Shown: piece by piece, positions 9,038-18,352 of the stretch | Layout: each line of letters starts with the position of its first letter | Numbering within the stretch: position 1 is the first letter of the stretch | DNA from: an uncultured bacterium | GTDB lineage: Bacteria > Cyanobacteriota > Vampirovibrionia > Gastranaerophilales > Gastranaerophilaceae | DNA: 64,000 bases | NCBI GenBank assembly: GCA_949283255.1 | Contig: CASDRS010000004.1 | Span: 1 to 64,000 of the forward strand | Reading direction: 5' to 3' | Made by a program: the position numbers and the translations under genes | The notes under the pieces: generated by a model | What the model saw: only the letters and a program-made list of their open reading frames with translations | Database searches by the model: none | Told to the model about the DNA's origin: nothing

Positions 9038-9065
9038 TTGCGCAAATTAAAATATTCGCTATAAT
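9038..9065 (+). promoter_or_regulatory. Sigma-70-type promoter of the HU gene
   Basis: TTGCGC (9038-9043), a 16-base spacer and a perfect TATAAT (9060-9065), placed 32 bases before the HU start codon. A strong promoter would suit an abundant nucleoid protein. Confidence 0.65.
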
Positions 9066-9097
9066 AGGGAAGTACAAATAAGAAAAGGAGTTTTACA

Positions 9098-9376
9098 ATG
9101 AACAAAGAAGAATTAGTACAAGAAGTTGCTAAGAAAGCTAACGTATCTCAAAAAGAAGCTGCAGAAGTTATCAATGCTTGGGTTGAAACTGTACAAAAAA
9201 CAGTAGCTAAAGGAAAGAAAGTTACTTTGGTAGGCTTCGGTACTTTTGAAGCTAGAAAAAGAGCTGCTAGAACAGGTAGAAATCCTCAAACTGGTAAGGA
9301 AATCAAAATCCCTGCTAAAACAGTTCCTGCTTTCTCAGCTGGTAAGAAATTTAAAACTATCGTTAATGGCAAGTAG
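9098..9376 (+). CDS. hup: HU-family nucleoid DNA-binding protein
   Basis: A 92-aa HU/IHF-family protein that binds and bends DNA as a dimer. It starts with the typical MNKEELVQEVAKKANVSQKEA helix pair in part, has the GFGTFEARKRAARTGRNPQTG beta arm region in part, and ends in PAFSAGKKFK. A bacterium this size would have at least one HU, and nothing here favours IHF. AAAAGGAG lies ahead of the ATG. It is monocistronic, with its own promoter and terminator. Confidence 0.95.
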   Translation: MNKEELVQEVAKKANVSQKEAAEVINAWVETVQKTVAKGKKVTLVGFGTFEARKRAARTGRNPQTGKEIKIPAKTVPAFSAGKKFKTIVNGK

Positions 9377-9397
9377 TTTTTAAATTAAGCAAGAATT

Positions 9398-9430
9398 GAA
9401 GCGGTTATCGAGTTCGGTAGCCGCTTTTAA
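9398..9430 (+). terminator. Intrinsic terminator after HU
   Basis: GAAGCGGTTA and TAGCCGCTTTT form a stem with one G-U pair, followed by T residues. It could also work weakly on the opposite strand. Confidence 0.65.
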
Positions 9431-9453
9431 TTTACATTAAACATATAATACAA

Positions 9454-9540
9454 CTAACTTGCTGCCTTAATAATTTTCTTAGGTTTACTATAAACTTGTT
9501 CCTGTTCAAGTTTAGGATTATTATCATCCTTACCTAAATT
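9454..9540 (-). other. Out-of-frame C-terminal tail of the autotransporter
   Basis: This frame encodes NLGKDDNNPKLEQEQ and a Lys-rich end (KKIIKAAS), directly after FRW. It is offset by one base from the annotated autotransporter frame. It looks like the original C-terminus, cut off by a one-base deletion or a sequencing error. Confidence 0.7.
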
Positions 9541-11423
9541 CCATCTAAATCAAAAGTCAGAGCTACACCGTTTCTGCCACCGCTGCGAACCATAGCTTGA
9601 GCAAATCCGGTAAATTTATCTTTCCATAATTTTTGAACACCAATACCATATTCAGCATAAGGTTTTATACTCATTTCAGGTAAAATTATACCATTAGCAG
9701 TTGTTTTTCCTTCAGTCAAAGGATTCCAAACAACACCAGCACTTATATATGGCTGCCACTGATTTTTAGTATTCATTATAAATCTGACCTGCGGGTGCAA
9801 CTGTAAATTATGCATAGGAGTATTGTCGATTTTTACACCTGCTGCGTTAGTATAATCAAAAGTATTTGCGAATGTATAACTTACAAACATAATAGGCTGA
9901 ACAATAAATCTACCTTCTTTAAATTCAAAGTTATAACCGGTTTTTGAAGCGACACCTGCCAACAATGTAGTAAAATTATCTGTACCGTACATTGTATGAG
10001 TCTCGCCAACACTCGCGCCGGCACTGGCAGTCAAAGCCGTCCAGAAATTACCTTTGTAGAATGTTTGAGTTACACCTAACAAACCACCGTTAGTACTTGC
10101 ATCATTTCCTTCATAACTTAATTGGCTCACGTTATGACCCAAATAACCTGTAGTCATACCATACCAGCCATGTTTAAATTTCTGGAAATCTGTATCAAAA
10201 CCGACTAAAGTTCCATAAGTAGTTGCATCAACTTTCGGACCATTATCTAGATGCATATTTTCAATTGTTACATTATCGTTATAAATCGCTATACCCGAGT
10301 TGGCAATAAAATCACCGACAATATTTTCAATTGTTTCACTGTTATAAATTGCTCCACCATATCCAACTGAATTATTTAGAAAATCTGCATTTATTGAAAA
10401 AATAGACCCATTGTTATAAATAGCTCCACCATATGAAATAGCAGAACCTCTATCATTATTAGAACTTCCTAGTTTAATTGTTGTGATAGCAGAATTGTTG
10501 ATAAACGCACCGGTTACATTTTGAATATCACCACTATTAGAAAAAGCACCGCCATAAACATATGCAGAAATCTGATACAAATTGGAAGCATTAAATTTCG
10601 CACTAATAGAATTGTTAACAAACGTACCTGTTATTTTCTCTATTGTATCGGTATTATTATATGCTCCACCCAAAATATCTACATACAACCGATCCCAATC
10701 GGAAGGAACTCCTACATTTATTGTAGCATCCATTTTATTATTCTCAAACAGAACACTTTGTGAAAAATCTACATCCTGTCCAACACCACCAATTATTTGA
10801 TAATGAGAAGATGCTGATGAGACAGGACTTGTCTCTTCAATTTGCTTTGTGGTGTTAGAATAACTATTTGCATAATCCCCAGATTCGGTTGATACAACCG
10901 GTTCATCATAATGAAATGTAATATTTACATCCTTTACTGGCGGCACTGTAAGTGTTACTGTTTTGGACTTTTCGCCCTCACCATATTCTGTTTGCTTTAA
11001 ATCTAGTTTGTAATATACCGGTTCAAAAGACTGGGTTTCCTCATTCCACTCATATTTTGTTACTGAATTGTCCCCCACTTCGTCTACCTGTGTTAAAGTG
11101 TATGCACTCGATAGCGAAGTTTGAGGTGAATCTGGCGTAGGTGCCATAATTTCAACATTATTCTGCTCAAGATAGTCTAATGTCGGAATATCCTGAGGCT
11201 TATTACTTAAATCAATATCACTTACCTCAGCTGCAACCTGCAAGTTATTTTGTGCAGGCATCTCAGCATTTAATACTCCGGTATTACCAGCAGGTACATC
11301 TACATTCTCAACATCCCCAGCGTAAGCTCTTCCTGAACTTCCTAAAGAAATACATCCTATAATAAGTGCAGGTAATAAAATACAAAATTTATTTGAATAT
11401 ATACCACTCTGGGGTAAATGCAT
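9534..11423 (-). CDS. Autotransporter-like surface protein, frameshifted at the last beta strand
   Basis: A 629-aa type V secretion protein. A signal peptide is visible (hydrophobic ILLPALIIGCISLGSSGRAYA, in part, cut near residue 35). A passenger at ~35-400 contains repeats of the type GGAIYNNGSI and GGAFSNSGDIQNVTGAF, like polymorphic outer-membrane protein repeats. A C-terminal beta-barrel domain follows at ~405-629. The frame ends in ALTFDLDGI, but in the adjacent frame the DNA reads FRWNLGK and continues 26 codons to a stop at 9454. One extra G near 9549-9552 would restore the usual terminal strand, GFRWNLG. AGAGGA precedes the ATG. It is probably an adhesin; substrate unknown. Confidence 0.85.
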   Translation of the reverse strand: MHLPQSGIYSNKFCILLPALIIGCISLGSSGRAYAGDVENVDVPAGNTGVLNAEMPAQNNLQVAAEVSDIDLSNKPQDIPTLDYLEQNNVEIMAPTPDSPQTSLSSAYTLTQVDEVGDNSVTKYEWNEETQSFEPVYYKLDLKQTEYGEGEKSKTVTLTVPPVKDVNITFHYDEPVVSTESGDYANSYSNTTKQIEETSPVSSASSHYQIIGGVGQDVDFSQSVLFENNKMDATINVGVPSDWDRLYVDILGGAYNNTDTIEKITGTFVNNSISAKFNASNLYQISAYVYGGAFSNSGDIQNVTGAFINNSAITTIKLGSSNNDRGSAISYGGAIYNNGSIFSINADFLNNSVGYGGAIYNSETIENIVGDFIANSGIAIYNDNVTIENMHLDNGPKVDATTYGTLVGFDTDFQKFKHGWYGMTTGYLGHNVSQLSYEGNDASTNGGLLGVTQTFYKGNFWTALTASAGASVGETHTMYGTDNFTTLLAGVASKTGYNFEFKEGRFIVQPIMFVSYTFANTFDYTNAAGVKIDNTPMHNLQLHPQVRFIMNTKNQWQPYISAGVVWNPLTEGKTTANGIILPEMSIKPYAEYGIGVQKLWKDKFTGFAQAMVRSGGRNGVALTFDLDGI

Positions 11424-11611
11424 AAATACAATCCTCTTAGCAAATTATAGACTAGACTTTACCATATTAAGTTTTTGCAGGTCACTATTTCACGACTAAA
11501 GATATCTTTTTGATATATATTATACTTACATTATACATTATAATATTATGAATATTTCAATATTATTGAATACAAAAATTAATATTTGTTATCATTTTTA
11601 AATTAGTCAAA

Positions 11612-11645
11612 CAAAAAAAAGACCGAACTTATGTTCGGCCTTTTC
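11612..11645 (-). terminator. Intrinsic terminator after lysS
   Basis: On the minus strand GGCCGAAC-ATAA-GTTCGGTC is followed by eight T residues. An 8-bp stem at the 3' end of lysS. Confidence 0.85.
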
Positions 11646-11661
11646 TATAAAATAAACAATT

Positions 11662-13161
11662 TTATTGTTTTTTCTTTAAAGTCGGGAAGGCAATAACATC
11701 ACGTATTGACGGAGAATTTGTAAGCAACATAATTAATCTGTCAATACCAATGCCTAAACCACCCATTGGAGGAGCACCATGCTCTAACGCACAAATGTAA
11801 TCTTCATCAATAGGCATAGCCTCATCATCACCATTTGCCTTAGCCTGCATTTGAGCTTCAAATCTCATTCTCTGGTCAATAGGATCAGTTAATTCTGAGA
11901 ATGCATTTGCAATTTCCCAACCGTTTACACGAGTTTCAAAACGTTCAGTCAACCTGTCGTTATCTCTGTGAACCTTAGCTAACGGTGATATATCACGAGG
12001 ATAATCAATAATATGAACAGGCTGAATTAAAGTAGGTTCAACTTTCTCTTCAAAAATCAAATCAATAACTTTGCCCCAATTATCACAATCCTCAGGATTT
12101 ATACCCAAAGATTTAGCCTTGTTCTTAGCATCTTCAACAGTAAAGCAAGTTGAAAAATCTATACCAGTTTTTTCTTTAATAGCACCGAGCATAGTCTTTC
12201 TGTCCCAAGGTGGAGTCAAATCAATTTCATTATCGCCATATTTGATTTTCATAGTTCCAAGAACTTCTTGAGCAACTGTAGATACCAAATTCTCGGTTAA
12301 CTTCATCATCTCATTATAATCAACATAAGCTTGATATAATTCCATCATAGTGAACTCTGGGTTATGACGTACATCAATACCTTCATTTCTGAAACTTCTG
12401 TTAAGTTCAAAAATCTTTTCGCTAACGCCGCCAACCATAAGTCTCTTCAAATACAACTCAGGAGCAATCCTTAAGTACATATCCATATCAAGAGTATTGT
12501 GATGAGTAACAAAAGGCCTAGCATTAGCTCCACCAACTTGAGGATGAAGCATAGGAGTCTCAACTTCCATGAATCCTTGTTTTGTTAAATATTCTCTAAT
12601 TTTTTGAATAATTAAACTTCTTGTTCTGAAAGTTTTTCTAACGTCCTCATTAACAATCATATCAACATAACGTTGTCTGTAACGAGTTTCAACATCAGTC
12701 AAACCATGAAATTTTTCAGGTAAAGGCAATAAAGATTTTGACAATAAAGTCAAAGAAGTAGCTTTGATAGAAAGTTCACCACGAGGAGTACGTCTTATAG
12801 TACCGGTAAACCCAACAATATCGCCAATATCAATCAATTTTAACAACTTAATCTGATCTTCAGATAAGTTTTCTTTATGTGAAAAGATCTGAATTTTACC
12901 TGAAGCATCCATCAAATCAATAAACATACCTGTATTTCTGATAGCCATAACACGACCGGCTACAGAATACTTATCATCTGTTTCAACACCAGCTTCAAGA
13001 TCTTTGTATTTTTCTTGCAAATCAGCCGCATTTGCATCCTTATCAAACACGTAAGGATAAGGATTAATTCCTCTGTCAGCCAAATCAGCCAGTTTCTGAA
13101 TTCTGGTCTGTCGTATTTGATCTATGGCCGAATTAGGCTCATGATTTTGTTTTTCAGTCAT
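11662..13161 (-). CDS. lysS: Lysyl-tRNA synthetase, class II
   Basis: A 499-aa enzyme that charges tRNA-Lys. The N-terminal OB-fold anticodon-binding domain spans ~55-165 (VAGRVMAIRNTGMFIDLMD). The class II core follows with motif 2 (FRNEGIDVRHNPEFTMMELY) and motif 3 (GLGIGIDRLIMLL). Length is standard and all signature motifs are intact. It is monocistronic, with a terminator immediately downstream and a long intergenic region upstream. Confidence 0.97.
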   Translation of the reverse strand: MTEKQNHEPNSAIDQIRQTRIQKLADLADRGINPYPYVFDKDANAADLQEKYKDLEAGVETDDKYSVAGRVMAIRNTGMFIDLMDASGKIQIFSHKENLSEDQIKLLKLIDIGDIVGFTGTIRRTPRGELSIKATSLTLLSKSLLPLPEKFHGLTDVETRYRQRYVDMIVNEDVRKTFRTRSLIIQKIREYLTKQGFMEVETPMLHPQVGGANARPFVTHHNTLDMDMYLRIAPELYLKRLMVGGVSEKIFELNRSFRNEGIDVRHNPEFTMMELYQAYVDYNEMMKLTENLVSTVAQEVLGTMKIKYGDNEIDLTPPWDRKTMLGAIKEKTGIDFSTCFTVEDAKNKAKSLGINPEDCDNWGKVIDLIFEEKVEPTLIQPVHIIDYPRDISPLAKVHRDNDRLTERFETRVNGWEIANAFSELTDPIDQRMRFEAQMQAKANGDDEAMPIDEDYICALEHGAPPMGGLGIGIDRLIMLLTNSPSIRDVIAFPTLKKKQ

Positions 13162-13492
13162 ATCTATTCCCTTATAATATTATAGTGTAACTCTTCTAAG
13201 ACAATATTAACATGGACATAAGAGAATGCAAAACTCGTTTTTCACAAAAAATCAGGTGTTTTATTTTTTAAAGATAAAAACTATTGCAATTTTTGTAAAC
13301 ATTCTGTTATATTCGTAGTAAAAAACTTGAAATTTTAATTTATATTAAGTATGATAAGTACACTTGTTGTCATGGATTTGTAAATAAAACTTAAAATTTT
13401 ACCCATAAAATGACAATTTACAAAACCGAATAGTTTTAATAAGTATAAGTAGTATATGTGTAGTAAGTTATGAATAATCGAAAAGTAGGGAT
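13162..13492. other. Divergent intergenic region lysS / 747-aa protein gene
   Basis: A 331-base AT-rich stretch with no supported gene. On the minus strand a TATAAT lies about 15 bases before lysS. A 9-bp inverted repeat, TTTGTAAAT (13377-13385) and ATTTACAAA (13416-13424), encloses ~30 bases and could be a regulator site. No clear -35/-10 pair was found for the plus-strand gene. Confidence 0.4.
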
Positions 13493-15736
13493 ATGTCAGT
13501 AAAAGCAATTACAGCGGCAGAAATAACCTCCGCGCGAAGAAAAAATCAGAATGTACATACTAAACAAAACCAAATGTCGAATACCGCACAGAATGGTTCG
13601 AACCCCTCATTTCAAGGTTTAGAAAGTGTTCCGGTAGCTGTAGCAGATGCAATAAATAACGGAGGCTTTGCGTTTTCGTTTATAGCACAAGACGGTTTTG
13701 GGATGGCTTTACCAAGAGTTTTGGAAGGTATCAACAGACGTAAAGTCAACCCTGAAACAGGCAAAAAAGAAGGACCATACAACTGGACATTTGCAAGACG
13801 TGAAGGTATTCGAGAAATCTTAAGCGGTCCTAGTGCATTTATTATCCCTGCAATTATATTGAAATTTGTTAAAAAATACTCAGGTCAAGCCAATAACGTA
13901 CCTGTTAGCATGATTCAAGGACTTGGAGCAAACTTTGTTAACTACGCATCTAAAAATCCAAATACTCTTGATAATGTAGTAAAAACTAGAAAAGAATTTT
14001 ATAATGACGTATTCAAGAATGTATTAAATACGACTTTAAATGGTCAGTTACCGGAAGATGAATTAAACAAACTAGCTCAATCTTACACAGAACGTGTTAT
14101 TGAAATTGAAGGAGCAAAAGACAATAAAAAGTCTCTATGGAAGAAGATTACAAACCAAAAAGCTCCAGGCTCACCTGAAGATTTGACAGAAAGCTTGTTA
14201 GAAGACTTTATGGCATTAAAGAAAAAATACTTGCCAGCATCAGTAAACGAACTTTCAGCAGACTTGACCGTAAATCCGAATAAAATCGGTAAATACGGAG
14301 AAGAAATTCTTGACGCCGACAAAAATAGCATCGGATTTAAAAAATTACTTAAGACAATGACTGATTTTACGGATGATGTAATTGAGTCAACAGGAAAAGC
14401 TATAAAGAAAGCAAAAGACGGCTTCGATCCTGAGAAATTCTTAAATAACTTTATCAAACATCGAAGCGGTTCTAGAATTATAACAAACTTAGGTATGTGG
14501 CTTGCCGTAGTAGGATTCTACGCATTGATTCCACACTTGTATTCACTTGGAACACACGGTAAGAACCCGGCATTTGCAACAGAACAGGAGCAAGCCGGAA
14601 CTCCTGCAGCGCCAGGTCAAAAGCCAGCAGCAGCGACAACAACGGCACCTAAAACAACAACAGAAGTTGCAAAGGATGAACCTGCAAAACCTGAAACGAC
14701 AAAAGCAAATGTAGCGGCAGAAGCCCAAAAAGCAACAAATACAAAAGACACAAAAAATACTAAGGATACAAACAAAACCGATAACAAAAAAGATGTCGCA
14801 TTCAGTGGTAGAGGAGAATTTTTCACAAATACTGCAGACAAAGTTTTGAAATCAAAGAATTTAAATAAAATTTTAACCCACTTTGAATTTGATGATGCAT
14901 CAATGTCTGTACCTGCAATGTTAACATTGTTATTTGGATTCTGTCTACCAACAAGATTAATGAAAGCAGCAGATGTAGATAAATATGATGTCCACGAAAC
15001 ATTAGCTAGAGACATACCTTCATTTGCAGCTATCTTATTCTTAGCACACGCAATCGGCAGAGGCTTCTCAAATATATTCTCAAAAGTTTCAGGTCTTGCC
15101 TTGAACGTAAAACCGGCAGATCATTCAAAGAACTTATGGAAGAAATTCTGCGACTATTTCTCACCGATGGGCGGCATAGACGTATTAAATAATACTCAAT
15201 TAAACTCAAAATATACAAATATACATCTTTATAAAGACGGTATAAACGGATACTTTGACTTTATAACAGAAAACGGCGGCAACATTAAGAAAATGCTTAA
15301 TTTAGATAAGAATGTTGCAGAACAAGCTAAAATTATACTTGGAAAAGATTTGAAAGATGTTGCAAACGATGATGAAATAAAAGCGGCATTCAAGAACATA
15401 ACAACAGATGAAGCTAAAGAAGCTAAGAAAGTTATCGAGAACATATTTAAAGACAGCAAAAACAAATTTGTTAAGAGTGCAAAATTATATAACAGTATGT
15501 TCACATTCTTATCAACAATCGTACTTGTACCAATGTTTATGATATGGCTTGCAAGAAAATGTGATAAGATGACACGCAATGCAAGGGCAAGAGATAAAGA
15601 AAATCAAGCAAAGCTTGATAGTGCCAATGCAGCTAATAATACAGCAACCAAAGCAAAAGAAATCAATGTAAACAAAGTTACTGCTGCAGAAAAAATTCAA
15701 ACAAAACCTACAATGGAAGGTTTCTTAAAAGGCTAA
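13493..15736 (+). CDS. Large uncharacterised membrane protein with Ala/Thr/Lys-rich linker
   Basis: A 747-aa protein of unknown function. The N-terminal ~45 residues are Gln/Asn-rich and end in NPSFQGLE, the leader type shared by several proteins here. Hydrophobic segments appear near ~115-125, ~330-348 (LGMWLAVVGFYALIPHLY), ~475-490, ~510-530 and ~665-685 (FLSTIVLVPMFMIWLA). A low-complexity linker (~375-430) is full of Ala, Thr, Pro, Lys and KDTKNTKDT-type repeats. TAGGGAT precedes the ATG. It stands alone with its own terminator. It may be an envelope protein, but no enzymatic motif is visible. Confidence 0.8.
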   Translation: MSVKAITAAEITSARRKNQNVHTKQNQMSNTAQNGSNPSFQGLESVPVAVADAINNGGFAFSFIAQDGFGMALPRVLEGINRRKVNPETGKKEGPYNWTFARREGIREILSGPSAFIIPAIILKFVKKYSGQANNVPVSMIQGLGANFVNYASKNPNTLDNVVKTRKEFYNDVFKNVLNTTLNGQLPEDELNKLAQSYTERVIEIEGAKDNKKSLWKKITNQKAPGSPEDLTESLLEDFMALKKKYLPASVNELSADLTVNPNKIGKYGEEILDADKNSIGFKKLLKTMTDFTDDVIESTGKAIKKAKDGFDPEKFLNNFIKHRSGSRIITNLGMWLAVVGFYALIPHLYSLGTHGKNPAFATEQEQAGTPAAPGQKPAAATTTAPKTTTEVAKDEPAKPETTKANVAAEAQKATNTKDTKNTKDTNKTDNKKDVAFSGRGEFFTNTADKVLKSKNLNKILTHFEFDDASMSVPAMLTLLFGFCLPTRLMKAADVDKYDVHETLARDIPSFAAILFLAHAIGRGFSNIFSKVSGLALNVKPADHSKNLWKKFCDYFSPMGGIDVLNNTQLNSKYTNIHLYKDGINGYFDFITENGGNIKKMLNLDKNVAEQAKIILGKDLKDVANDDEIKAAFKNITTDEAKEAKKVIENIFKDSKNKFVKSAKLYNSMFTFLSTIVLVPMFMIWLARKCDKMTRNARARDKENQAKLDSANAANNTATKAKEINVNKVTAAEKIQTKPTMEGFLKG

Positions 15737-15762
15737 AAACACATATACATCATACAAAAACA

Positions 15763-15802
15763 GCTGCATTCAGTAGAGATACAGAGTGCAGTCTTTTTGT
15801 TT
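15763..15802 (+). terminator. Intrinsic terminator
   Basis: CTGCATT and AGTGCAG form an imperfect stem around a ~14-base loop, followed by CTTTTTG. It lies after the 747-aa gene, facing the convergent SDR gene. Confidence 0.55.
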
Positions 15803-15812
15803 TATAAATAAA

Positions 15813-16514
15813 TTATATCCCTACACTCAAACCAGCACAGAGATTAATTCCCTGACCAGTAATCCCTCTGGCATCATCACTAATCAAATACTTAACCAAT
15901 CTTGCAACTTCGACAGGCTCAACAAAGCGCTTTTGAGGGATAGCCGATAAAATTTCCTCTTCAGTAAACTCACTCTGCTCAATAGATTCAACACCAAGCG
16001 AGGTTTCAACCCATCCCGGATTAATCGTATTTACAGTAATATTATACTCAGCCAATTCTAAAGCTAAAGCCTTAGTTAAGCCCAAAAGGCCCGCCTTTGA
16101 AGCTGAATATAAGCTTGCATAAGCCTCTCCCATAACCCCTGAGATAGAACCAATATTAACAATTCTTCCCCATTTTTTAGACTTCATATAAGGTACAGAA
16201 GCCGTAATCAACTTTGTCGGCGCATATAGATTTATGGAATAAATCTTTTGAATATCCGTATCTTGCATAGAATCAATTGCACCATAAATATATTCACCTG
16301 CATTATTAACTAAAACATCTATCTGCTTACCCTGAATAAAATCACAAAGGACATCAATAGATTGAGTTAAATCGCAAACACAATATTTACCCTCACCAAA
16401 TGAACATAAAGCATTTTCATTTCTACCAGTTACAAAAACCTCTCCAACTTTAGAAAGTTCTCGGGCAATAACATTTCCGATACCTTTTGACGCACCTGTT
16501 ACCAATATATTCAT
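15813..16514 (-). CDS. Short-chain dehydrogenase/reductase (FabG-like)
   Basis: A 233-aa NAD(P)-dependent oxidoreductase with a Rossmann fold. It shows the TGASKGIG cofactor loop, the NNAG motif, the catalytic Ser in NIGSISG and YSASKAG (Tyr/Lys). I start it at the ATG at 16514 (MNILVTGASKG), with GGAG 12 bases upstream. The longer in-frame start at 16574 adds ~20 residues that overlap the tcdA gene and belong to no SDR. It follows tcdA by two bases, so they are co-transcribed. It may be a 3-oxoacyl-ACP reductase, but many SDRs look alike. Confidence 0.85.
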   Translation of the reverse strand: MNILVTGASKGIGNVIARELSKVGEVFVTGRNENALCSFGEGKYCVCDLTQSIDVLCDFIQGKQIDVLVNNAGEYIYGAIDSMQDTDIQKIYSINLYAPTKLITASVPYMKSKKWGRIVNIGSISGVMGEAYASLYSASKAGLLGLTKALALELAEYNITVNTINPGWVETSLGVESIEQSEFTEEEILSAIPQKRFVEPVEVARLVKYLISDDARGITGQGINLCAGLSVGI

Positions 16515-16516
16515 AA

Positions 16517-17269
16517 CTACGAATTCTCCAAAAATTTTCTTACAATATATGATGCCATAAAAATTCCTGCGCAACTAGCCACAAAAGGAGTTGAAGCTGG
16601 AGTAATTTTTGTAAATTCCAACAACTCTCCATCAGCCAGCTTTACCTGCTCAACTTCAGAACGCTTTTCAATACAAAAAGGCTTTTCTCTGCTCACAACA
16701 ACAGGTATCCCATTTAAAATATTTCTCTTCTTTAATTGATAAATAATATTTGAAACAAAAGGAGCGTTCTTATTTTCAATCTCAGAAATATCGCAAATAT
16801 ACAATTTGGAAGGATCGATTCTGTTTCCCGCACCCATAGAACTAATTACAGGAATATTTTTATTTACGCAAGAAACTAACAGAGATATTTTTGAGCGCAT
16901 GGTATCTATTGCATCCGCAACAAAATCCGCAGAAATATCGTAATTATCCTCTGTATAAAAATCATTAATCAAATTTAACTTCAAATTTGGATTAATATCC
17001 ACTAAACGCTGTCTAAAAAGTTCAACTTTATTTTTCCCGACAGTAGAATGAAGTGCAACAAGCTGTCTATTGATATTAGAAGTACTTACGCAATCAAAAT
17101 CCACAATAGTAAGTTCGCCAACGCCGCTTCTTGCAAGAGCTTCAGCACAAAAACCGCCGACCCCGCCAAGCCCGAACACAGCTACATGCTTTTTAGCGAG
17201 TACACCTTGAGCCGTTTTTCCCCAAAACAGTTCATTACGAGAAAAAAGTTCATCACAAGAGTCCGCCAT
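16517..17269 (-). CDS. tcdA: tRNA threonylcarbamoyladenosine dehydratase (ThiF/E1-like)
   Basis: A 250-aa E1-like ATP-dependent enzyme that cyclises t6A37 of tRNA to ct6A. The adenylation-fold GLGGVGGFCAEALARSG loop and the D-x-D-x-V-x-x-S-N-x-N-R-Q segment (DFDCVSTSNINRQ) are clear, as is the N-terminal RNELFWGKTAQ typical of TcdA/YgdL. A C-terminal membrane-proximal helix (FVASCAGIFMASYIV) matches the family. A tsaC gene for the same modification pathway lies at 53148. It sits in a run with secG and the Nudix regulator. Confidence 0.88.
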   Translation of the reverse strand: MADSCDELFSRNELFWGKTAQGVLAKKHVAVFGLGGVGGFCAEALARSGVGELTIVDFDCVSTSNINRQLVALHSTVGKNKVELFRQRLVDINPNLKLNLINDFYTEDNYDISADFVADAIDTMRSKISLLVSCVNKNIPVISSMGAGNRIDPSKLYICDISEIENKNAPFVSNIIYQLKKRNILNGIPVVVSREKPFCIEKRSEVEQVKLADGELLEFTKITPASTPFVASCAGIFMASYIVRKFLENS

Positions 17270-17286
17270 AATCTTAGACCCAAAAC

Positions 17287-17511
17287 TTATTTAATTAAAC
17301 CGAAACCGAGCAAAAAAGTACAAATAAGGAAAATACCCGCAACGATACCGGTAACCTTATTCAAGCCCTTCTCAGCACTTTTTTGAGAAGAAAAAATTTG
17401 AGATGCACCACCCAATCCGGCAATTCCATCACCCTTCGGATCATGAAGCAAAATTAAAACTATAAGCAACAATGAGGTAATTATTTGTATAGTCCAAACT
17501 AGTGTTAACAT
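17287..17511 (-). CDS. secG: Protein translocase subunit SecG
   Basis: A 74-aa inner-membrane subunit of the SecYEG channel. Two membrane segments (~residues 3-22 and ~50-72) flank the conserved loop ILLHDPKGDGIAGLGGASQIF. Length is typical. The gene follows the Nudix regulator by three bases and precedes tcdA by 17, so it probably shares their transcript. Confidence 0.92.
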   Translation of the reverse strand: MLTLVWTIQIITSLLLIVLILLHDPKGDGIAGLGGASQIFSSQKSAEKGLNKVTGIVAGIFLICTFLLGFGLIK

Positions 17512-17514
17512 TTT

Positions 17515-18198
17515 TTATTTTTTCTCCTTCTTTTTGGAAATAAAATGAGCACGCTTCGAATTGAGCTTAATACTTTCGAAAGTATACAATCTTGCAGGAC
17601 GTTTAGAAGAAGACTTAGTATACTCATCAAGTTCAATCAACCCTTCAGTAGCAAGTGCTTTTTTTCTGAAGTTACGTTTATCCAATTTCTTTCCCATAAT
17701 TAATTCGTAAGACTTTTGCATTTCAGTAAGAGTAAACTTCTCGTTTAACAACTGATAAGCAACAGGGCAAATTTCCAATCTTTCACGAGTTCTCTTCAGA
17801 GAATACTCAATAATTTCCTTGTGGTCAAAAGCCAAAGGAGGCAAATCAGAAACCTTGTGCCAACCGAGCTCAGGAGAAGAAACAATCTTGATATCCTCAG
17901 CACGAACAAGTGCGAAATAAGCACAAGTAATAACTCTGGAATTAGGGTGACGAAGAGGATCGCCGAATGTATAAAGTTGTTCCAAATAAATATTATCTAC
18001 ATTAGTACGTTCTTTCAAAACCCTCAAAGCCGCTTGATCAAGGTTTTCGGAAAGTCTAACATACCCTCCCGGGATAGCCCACTTATCCTTAAACGGCTCA
18101 TTCAATCTTTTAACAAGCAATACCTGAATCGCGTTGTTAATAATAGTCAAAATAACAACGTCGACAGTAATTTCGTGTGTTTTAGTTTCATTAAACAT
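17515..18198 (-). CDS. Nudix-domain regulator, NrtR-like
   Basis: A 227-aa protein with an N-terminal Nudix fold (~residues 8-140) and a C-terminal winged helix (~150-215). This is the NrtR transcription-factor layout, which in studied bacteria represses NAD-cofactor genes and senses ADP-ribose. The Nudix box is degenerate: GGYVRLSENLDQAALRVLKERT keeps the GG..V and one RT but lacks the REUxEE catalytic glutamates, as expected for a sensor rather than a hydrolase (segment quoted in part). No NAD gene is adjacent, so its target is open. It is the first gene of a run with secG, tcdA and SDR. Confidence 0.78.
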   Translation of the reverse strand: MFNETKTHEITVDVVILTIINNAIQVLLVKRLNEPFKDKWAIPGGYVRLSENLDQAALRVLKERTNVDNIYLEQLYTFGDPLRHPNSRVITCAYFALVRAEDIKIVSSPELGWHKVSDLPPLAFDHKEIIEYSLKRTRERLEICPVAYQLLNEKFTLTEMQKSYELIMGKKLDKRNFRKKALATEGLIELDEYTKSSSKRPARLYTFESIKLNSKRAHFISKKKEKK

Positions 18199-18352
18199 AA
18201 TATCTCTTACCCTTACGTATATAATACTATAAAAAAAATTTTTACATAAGTTAATAAAAAAAATGTTAATATTTTTTTACATCAAATGAAGCATAACGCA
18301 ATTTACGGCAGACAAAATTGTTTATAAATATGGGAAGAAATACGGGGAAAAT

